NCBI GenBank assembly: GCA_002483265.1
Contig: DLHO01000026.1
Span: 162,446 to 226,445 of the forward strand
Length of the DNA stretch: 64,000 bases
From: Flavobacteriales bacterium UBA7666
GTDB taxonomy: Bacteria > Bacteroidota > Bacteroidia > Flavobacteriales_D > Crocinitomicaceae
Direction of reading: 5' to 3'
A program made the position numbers and the translations under genes. Below the pieces are notes generated by a model. That model ran no database searches, was not told where the DNA came from, and was given only the letters and a program-made list of their open reading frames with translations. Positions 58,844-64,000 of the stretch are shown here, piece by piece (the first letter of the stretch is position 1; each line of letters opens with the position of its first letter).

Positions 58844-60979
58844 ATGGAAAGTTTTAGAACCGAGTACGAGCTTCAGGTGGAAGCAAAAAAACTGCGGGTG
58901 GAAAAGGATATTCTTGAATTGGGAGATAAAATTGCCGCATTCAAGGACGGAAAGATCCCGGATGATAAATTTCGATCGCTGAGATTGGCTCGTGGTGTTT
59001 ATGGTCAACGTCAATTGGGTGTTCAAATGATTCGAATCAAACTTCCTTATGGGAAAGTAAGTGCCAATCAACTGCGTAGAATTGCTCAGGTCAGTGATGA
59101 ATACAGTACTGGAAGATTACACATTACGACAAGGCAAGATATCCAGATTCATCATGTTTCTTTAGATCGAACACCTCAACTGTGGGCAGATTTGGAAAAA
59201 GACGATGTGACTTTGCGGGAAGCTTGTGGAAACACTGTTCGAAATGTAACCGCAAGTGACAATGCAGGAATCAATCCGAATGAATTGTTTGATGTGACTC
59301 CTTATGCAGAACAGGTGTTTCAGTACTTTTTACGTAAACCTTTTGGTCAAGAATTAGGTCGAAAAATTAAAATTGCTTTTAGTTCGGACGATCAAGATGA
59401 TGCGTTTACCTTCATTCATGATTTTGGGTTTATTCCTCGAGTTGAACTGGAAGTAAAAGGATTTAAAGTGTTGATAGGAGGAGGATTAGGTGCACAGCCA
59501 TTTTTGGCACATGTGGCGTATGAGTTTCTTCCGGCAGACGAGATCATACCGTTTATAGAAGCTTCTATTCGCATTTTCGACCGCTATGGAGAACGAAATA
59601 GCCGGAACAAGGCCCGAATGAAATACCTGATCTCTAAAATCGGTTTGGAAACTTTTTTAGAATTAGTAGGTGAAGAAAAAGAAGCTGTTCAATTTGATTT
59701 GAATAGAGATCAGGTTAAACCGCTAAATGAGTTTGAATACGAAGAACTCAATCCGATTAAAATCAGTGACTTGTTTACCGATGACGCGGATTACAATCTC
59801 TGGGTTCGAACCAATGTGTTTCCTCAGAAGCAATCCGGGTATCTGGCCGTTTATGTTAAAGTTCCTTTGGGAGATTTTTATACCGATCAAGCACGCTCTT
59901 TAGCTTATTTATTGGATAGTTTGAGCCTTCCCGAATTGCGTTTTACGATTAATCAGAATTTGCAATTGAGAGGTGTAAAGCCCGAACAACTGCAAACGAT
60001 CTATTCACAACTTGCACTTTTGAATCTGATTGAATCAGGATATGGAGGATTGACTGATATCACTGCTTGTCCGGGAACGGATACCTGTAACTTAGGAATT
60101 TCGAACAGTACGAATGTAGCGTTGGAATTGGAATCATTTATTCGAATAAACTACCCAAAACTGATTGAAGAAACAGGAATTCGTATCAAAATCAGCGGAT
60201 GTATGAATTCTTGTGGTCAACACGGATTGGCTCATATTGGTTTTCACGGAAGTTCTATCAAAACCAAAGAAGGAACACTTCCGGCGTTACAAGTGTTGTT
60301 GGGGGGAGGAAAAACAGGCGCAGGAACCGGAAGAATAGCTGAGAAAGTTATTAAAGTTCCGAGTAAGCGTGTATTGAAAGTTGTTCAGACAATTTTAGAT
60401 GACTACCTCCAATTTCATGAGAATGACGAAGAGTTCAATACCTATTACGATAAACAGGGAAATACGTATTTCTACAATCTACTGAAACCTTTAACGGATT
60501 TAGAGCAAGTAAACCCAGAAGAATACATGGATTGGGGACAGGACGAACGATTTGCAACAGCAATTGGAGTTGGAGAATGTGCCGGAGTAATCATTGACTT
60601 AGTTGCAACCTTGTTTTTTGACGCAGAAGAGAAACTGTCTTCAGCTCGTGAATCATTGAGTGAATCTCGTTTTGCCGACGCAATTTATTACGGGTATGCT
60701 GCTGGAATTCACGCGGCAAAAGCGAAACTGATTGAAAAAGGAATCAGATGTAATTCGCAACATGGAATACTGACGGATTTCGATACGCATCTGGGAGCAG
60801 ACTTCGGTTATTCCGACTCGAATTTGTTTAGCGATTTGGTATTGAGAATTAACAAGGAAAAAGCTTCGGAAGTCTTTGCGAAAGACTATTTGAATGAACT
60901 AGAAGAATTGATACTTCGACTACGCTCCATTGGCCGCCAAAGGCTTGTCGACGGCGAGGCAGTAACCAATAAAAATTAA
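58844..60979 (+). CDS. Siroheme-dependent sulfite reductase with C-terminal HEPN domain
   Basis: 711 residues. Two ferredoxin-like/siroheme halves (RQLGVQMIRIKLPYGKVSANQLRRIAQ; GRLHITTRQDIQIHHV) and the Fe4S4-siroheme cysteines C409-x5-C415 (CPGTDTC) and C453-x3-C457 (CMNSC). Family members reduce sulfite to sulfide or nitrite to ammonia; the neighbours (CobA, siroheme synthase, APS reductase) say sulfite. After about residue 590 a helical HEPN-type domain follows (SSARESLSESRFADAIYYGYAAGIHAAKAKLIEKGI). No flavoprotein subunit is present, so ferredoxin is the likely donor. Confidence 0.9.
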   Translation: MESFRTEYELQVEAKKLRVEKDILELGDKIAAFKDGKIPDDKFRSLRLARGVYGQRQLGVQMIRIKLPYGKVSANQLRRIAQVSDEYSTGRLHITTRQDIQIHHVSLDRTPQLWADLEKDDVTLREACGNTVRNVTASDNAGINPNELFDVTPYAEQVFQYFLRKPFGQELGRKIKIAFSSDDQDDAFTFIHDFGFIPRVELEVKGFKVLIGGGLGAQPFLAHVAYEFLPADEIIPFIEASIRIFDRYGERNSRNKARMKYLISKIGLETFLELVGEEKEAVQFDLNRDQVKPLNEFEYEELNPIKISDLFTDDADYNLWVRTNVFPQKQSGYLAVYVKVPLGDFYTDQARSLAYLLDSLSLPELRFTINQNLQLRGVKPEQLQTIYSQLALLNLIESGYGGLTDITACPGTDTCNLGISNSTNVALELESFIRINYPKLIEETGIRIKISGCMNSCGQHGLAHIGFHGSSIKTKEGTLPALQVLLGGGKTGAGTGRIAEKVIKVPSKRVLKVVQTILDDYLQFHENDEEFNTYYDKQGNTYFYNLLKPLTDLEQVNPEEYMDWGQDERFATAIGVGECAGVIIDLVATLFFDAEEKLSSARESLSESRFADAIYYGYAAGIHAAKAKLIEKGIRCNSQHGILTDFDTHLGADFGYSDSNLFSDLVLRINKEKASEVFAKDYLNELEELILRLRSIGRQRLVDGEAVTNKN

Positions 60980-60983
60980 AAAA

Positions 60984-61757
60984 ATGAATAATAAGGAAAA
61001 TCCAACTATTTCATTGGTAGGGGCAGGACCTGGCGATGTTGAACTGATTTCGGTAAAAGGACTGAATCGATTGAAAAAAGCAAACGTCGTACTGTACGAT
61101 GCCTTGGTAAATGAGGAATTACTGACATATGCACCAACGGCAAGAAAGATTTTTGTTGGTAAAAGAAAAGGATTCAAAGCTTATGAACAGGAACAGATCA
61201 ATCAATTGATGGTGGATTCTGCGAATGAATTCGGGCATGTGGTTCGTCTGAAAGGTGGAGATTCCTTTGTGTTCGGAAGAGGAATGGAGGAAATACTATT
61301 TGCAAGAGAACATCAGATTCCAACGGAAGTAATACCGGGAATCTCCAGTTCGATTTCAGTTCCGGCTTTGGCTGAAATCCCGGTAACACACAGGGGAATC
61401 AGTAATTCATTTCTGGTACTTTCCGCTACTCTGGCTGACGGGTCATTGAATCCGGAATTAAAGAAAGCAAGGGAACTGAATACTACGATCATCATTCTGA
61501 TGGGAATTACTCAACTTCCGAAAATTGTGGAGTTGTATCAACTGGCAAACAAAGGACAAACACCGATTTCCATTATTTACAACGGATCATTGGAAACACA
61601 GCAGGAAGTCTTTGGAACAATTGACACGATTATCACACAAAATGAGCAAGTTTCCGCTTCAGGTCCGGGTGTGATTGTTATCGGGGAAGTTGTTTCCTTG
61701 TCGGGTAATTACAAGGAGAAAGTTTATTCGGAATCCATAAGTTGTTGTATTTCATGA
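60984..61757 (+). CDS. cobA: Uroporphyrinogen-III C-methyltransferase
   Basis: 257 residues, standard for single-domain SUMT. SAM-binding and catalytic segments: ISLVGAGPGDVELISVKGL, VVLYDALVNEELL, VVRLKGGDSFVFGRGMEE, VIPGISSSISVPALAEIPVTHRG and TIIILMGITQLP. It methylates uroporphyrinogen III twice to precorrin-2, the entry to siroheme. 4 bases after the sulfite reductase; its stop overlaps the next start as ATGA. It supplies the cofactor of the enzyme encoded just upstream. Confidence 0.94.
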   Translation: MNNKENPTISLVGAGPGDVELISVKGLNRLKKANVVLYDALVNEELLTYAPTARKIFVGKRKGFKAYEQEQINQLMVDSANEFGHVVRLKGGDSFVFGRGMEEILFAREHQIPTEVIPGISSSISVPALAEIPVTHRGISNSFLVLSATLADGSLNPELKKARELNTTIIILMGITQLPKIVELYQLANKGQTPISIIYNGSLETQQEVFGTIDTIITQNEQVSASGPGVIVIGEVVSLSGNYKEKVYSESISCCIS

Positions 61758-63238
61758 GGGAAGCAGCAGAGCAAAACGAATTATTTCCGGTTTTCCTGAA
61801 AACCAATGAACTACAAGTTTTACTGGTTGGTGGAGGCGAAGTGGCTTTGGAAAAACTCAAAGCTTTGTTGACCAACTCACCACATACTACGGTAACTGGT
61901 GTTGCATTGGAGTTTAGCGAATCGTTTATTGATTTTGCTGAAAGACACGAACAGGTTTATTTGGAAAATCGGGCATTTGAAGAAGACGATGTGAAAGGGA
62001 AACAATTGGTGATTACTGCTCTGAATGATGTGGAATTATCCGCTTCCTTGAAGACAATCAGCAATGATGCAGGAATCTTATACAATGCAGCAGATAAGCC
62101 CGAATTATGCGATTTTTATTTGGGATCGGTGGTCAAAAAAGGGAATGTGAAAATCGGTATTTCAACCAATGGGAAATCTCCGACGCTGGCAAAAAGACTC
62201 AAAGAATTGTTTGATGAGAATTTACCGGAAGAACTGGATGATTCTGCTCTGCATTTAAACCAGCTTCGTGATTATCTCAAGGGAGATTTTACTAATAAAG
62301 TAAAGAAACTCAATAAGGCAACAGCCAGTTTATTAGCGAATCCGAAAAGACCGTGGTATTTCTTTTCTCCGTGGAAATTATTGGCTTATTTCTGTGGGGT
62401 AGTGGGCGTTTTACTCACCGGACATGTGCTCTTTACCTTAATTCCGCTGGAAAGTATTTGGAATTCGGCTTCCGGGATGGTTGATTCATTGACCATTGAT
62501 TTTGCTTACTTCATTTTGGCCGGATTTGTCGCTCAAATGATCGATGGAGCATTAGGAATGGCTTATGGAGTAAGTGCAACTACTTTTTTATTGTCATACG
62601 GGATTACACCGGCAGTTTCAAGTATGGCAGTCCATGCTTCTGAAATATTTACAAGCGGAGTTTCGGGAATCATGCATTTGCGCTTCGGGAATGTGAATAA
62701 CCGTTTGTTCAAATCAATCCTGATCCCCGGAGTTTTGGGAGCGATTGTAGGAGCTTATGTATTGTCTGAATTTGAATCGTACAACGATATTATCAGACCG
62801 ATCGTAAGTGCGTACACCTTGTTTTTGGGTGGATTAATTATTTACAAAGTTCTCCGAAAGAAACAAGCTCGTAAAAAAGTGACCAAAGTCGGCTGGCTGG
62901 GACTTTTAGGAGGTTTTTTAGATTCCATAGGCGGTGGAGGCTGGGGGCCGGTTGTTTCTTCAACCTTAATTGCAAGAGGTAAACACCCCAGAATGATTGT
63001 TGGATCGGTCAACCTTGCTGAGTTTTTTGTGTCCTTGGCTAGCTCCTTTACTTTTTTTACAGTTATCGGTACTTCTAATGTATGGCAACCGATTACCGGA
63101 TTGGTTTTAGGAGGAGTTTGCGCAGCGCCAATAGCCGCTTATTTAGCTTCTAAGTTGAACATTAAAGCCATGATGTTGTTTGTGGGAATTATAGTAGTGA
63201 TCGTCAGTTTACGCAATTTTCTGACTTTAATTTTTTGA
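61754..63238 (+). CDS. Siroheme synthase (precorrin-2 dehydrogenase)-TauE/SafE fusion
   Basis: 494 residues from the ATG at 61754, which overlaps the cobA stop; a TTG at 61742 is less likely. Residues about 1-200 match CysG-N/Met8: FLKTNELQVLLVGGGEVALEKLKALL (NAD loop), LVITALNDVELSASLKTI, NAADKPELCDFYLGSVVKKGNVKIGISTNGKSPTLAKRLKE. It oxidises precorrin-2 and may insert iron. Residues about 215-494 are a TauE/SafE sulfite-exporter-type membrane domain with about eight helices (VAQMIDGALGMAYGVSATTFLL; GGFLDSIGGGGWGPVVSSTLI). The membrane half could export or import sulfite or sulfate-like anions. Confidence 0.9.
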   Translation: MREAAEQNELFPVFLKTNELQVLLVGGGEVALEKLKALLTNSPHTTVTGVALEFSESFIDFAERHEQVYLENRAFEEDDVKGKQLVITALNDVELSASLKTISNDAGILYNAADKPELCDFYLGSVVKKGNVKIGISTNGKSPTLAKRLKELFDENLPEELDDSALHLNQLRDYLKGDFTNKVKKLNKATASLLANPKRPWYFFSPWKLLAYFCGVVGVLLTGHVLFTLIPLESIWNSASGMVDSLTIDFAYFILAGFVAQMIDGALGMAYGVSATTFLLSYGITPAVSSMAVHASEIFTSGVSGIMHLRFGNVNNRLFKSILIPGVLGAIVGAYVLSEFESYNDIIRPIVSAYTLFLGGLIIYKVLRKKQARKKVTKVGWLGLLGGFLDSIGGGGWGPVVSSTLIARGKHPRMIVGSVNLAEFFVSLASSFTFFTVIGTSNVWQPITGLVLGGVCAAPIAAYLASKLNIKAMMLFVGIIVVIVSLRNFLTLIF

Positions 63239-63241
63239 AAA

Positions 63242-63928
63242 ATGATAGGTAAAATAAAAGCGATAACGTACACAAATTTAGAAGATTATTTGTGTCAAAT
63301 TGGGGCGTTGGAAGGAGTGAAGATTGCTTTTTCATCCAGTTTGAGCTGGGAAGATCAGGTGTTAACACATGTAATCTATTCGCAGGAACTTCCCATTCGT
63401 GTCTTTACATTGGATACAGGCCGTTTGTTCCCTGAAACGTATAGTGTGATTGAGTCAACACGTCAGCGATATCAAAAAGAATTGGAAGTTTATTTTCCGG
63501 AAAATCAAGCCGTGGAGCAGTTAGTTACTCAGAAAGGCCCAATTAGCTTCTATGAATCACTTGAAAACAGGAAAGAATGTTGTTTCATTCGAAAAGTAGA
63601 ACCCTTGAATCGCGCGTTAAAAGGAGTGGATGTTTGGGTGACCGGACTTCGGGCAGATCATTCGGAAAACAGATCCAATTTGGAATTGGTTGAGTGGGAT
63701 GAGCAACGACAGATTGTAAAGGTCAATCCATTGGCAAATTGGAGTTTGGAAGAAGTGAAAGAGTACATCAAACAATACAACATTCCAACCAATGTTTTGC
63801 AGGATCGTGGATTTGTGAGTTTGGGTTGTCAACCTTGTACACGTGCCATCGGTGAAGGAGAATCATTTCGCGCCGGAAGATGGTGGTGGGAAGATAATTC
63901 AAAGAAAGAATGTGGACTGCATAGTTAA
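63242..63928 (+). CDS. cysH: Adenylylsulfate (APS/PAPS) reductase
   Basis: 228 residues. PP-loop-like SSLSWEDQVLTHVI, TLDTGRLFPETY, and a C-terminal catalytic Cys in KKECGLHS (C224). Two cysteine pairs, C113-C114 (ECCFIRKVEPL) and C196-x2-C199 (GCQPC), are those of the Fe4S4 type that reduces APS directly, rather than the PAPS-only enzyme of enteric bacteria. It makes sulfite for the sulfite reductase of the same operon, with thioredoxin as donor. 3 bases after the fusion gene. ATP sulfurylase genes are not in the window. Confidence 0.93.
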   Translation: MIGKIKAITYTNLEDYLCQIGALEGVKIAFSSSLSWEDQVLTHVIYSQELPIRVFTLDTGRLFPETYSVIESTRQRYQKELEVYFPENQAVEQLVTQKGPISFYESLENRKECCFIRKVEPLNRALKGVDVWVTGLRADHSENRSNLELVEWDEQRQIVKVNPLANWSLEEVKEYIKQYNIPTNVLQDRGFVSLGCQPCTRAIGEGESFRAGRWWWEDNSKKECGLHS

Positions 63929-64000
63929 TTACGAATTACGAATGGTTGAAGGCTTTGAACTTTTTGAATCTTTTTAATTAGGAATTAGGAATTAGGAATT
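63926..64000. repeat. Heptamer repeat arrays at the window end
   Basis: TAATTAC-GAATTAC-GAATGGT (63927-63947) and, after about 30 bases, TAATTAG followed by three GAATTAG-type units (63977-64000, running off the window). Same family as the arrays at 12853 and 13058. Confidence 0.65.

Overview
The window looks like a chromosomal segment of a Bacteroidota, most likely a Flavobacteriales member (Crocinitomicaceae/Fluviicola-like). The signs are type IX secretion C-terminal sorting domains, promoters of the TAnnTTTG type, DUF4494, a type III glutamine synthetase, an S46 dipeptidyl-peptidase, an rpsP-rimM-trmN6 operon, AT-rich DNA and weak Shine-Dalgarno sequences. The genus is inference. I see no rRNA, tRNA, CRISPR array, prophage or insertion sequence.

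1-9 kb: end of a substrate-binding protein, DUF2141, an acyltransferase with a HipA-like kinase/DUF3037 couple, rlmF, an ACC-deaminase-like PLP enzyme, a quinone-reductase-like flavoprotein next to a Crp/Fnr regulator, and a delta-60 repeat T9SS cargo. 9-17 kb: three M16 peptidase proteins, including one catalytic/non-catalytic pair, and a DUF4494-pdxH-M16 operon. 17-25 kb: a thioredoxin-like protein, the rpsP-rimM-trmN6 operon, a porin-like barrel, an HD hydrolase and a ROK kinase-GH92 mannosidase pair. 25-32 kb: a 1434-residue FG-GAP/Cys-module T9SS cargo and an S46 peptidase.

32-35.2 kb is an accessory island of four minus-strand genes (GNAT, HExxH peptidase, Mrr-like nuclease, unknown) separated by attC-like imperfect inverted repeats, with a complex nested repeat just beyond it. 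35.5-54 kb is core: gcvT, a structured RNA candidate ahead of glutamine synthetase III, ispH, a REC-cyclase-HD signalling protein, an ECF sigma/anti-sigma operon, an orphan LuxR-type regulator, paired HKSHAG paralogues, a CorC-type protein, an aminotransferase and a VanX-like lipoprotein.

54.4-63.9 kb is a sulfate-assimilation locus: TonB receptor, Rrf2 regulator, then an operon of an aldo/keto-reductase-like protein, siroheme sulfite reductase, uroporphyrinogen methyltransferase, a siroheme-synthase/TauE fusion and APS reductase. Its leader encodes a 23-residue Met/Cys-rich peptide (6 Met, 2 Cys) followed by an intrinsic terminator, and a 9-bp alternative pairing can break the terminator. 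This is the layout of ribosome-mediated transcription attenuation that senses sulfur amino acids, and I consider it the main discovery candidate. The same locus has a TCCTAT/ATAGGA operator-like repeat and two promoters with identical geometry (CTTG-N20-TTACTTTG), which suggests a second, Rrf2-based level of control.

Several intergenic regions are bordered by inverted AT-rich or heptameric repeats, and two hairpin elements share TTTCCC...GGGAGAA ends.
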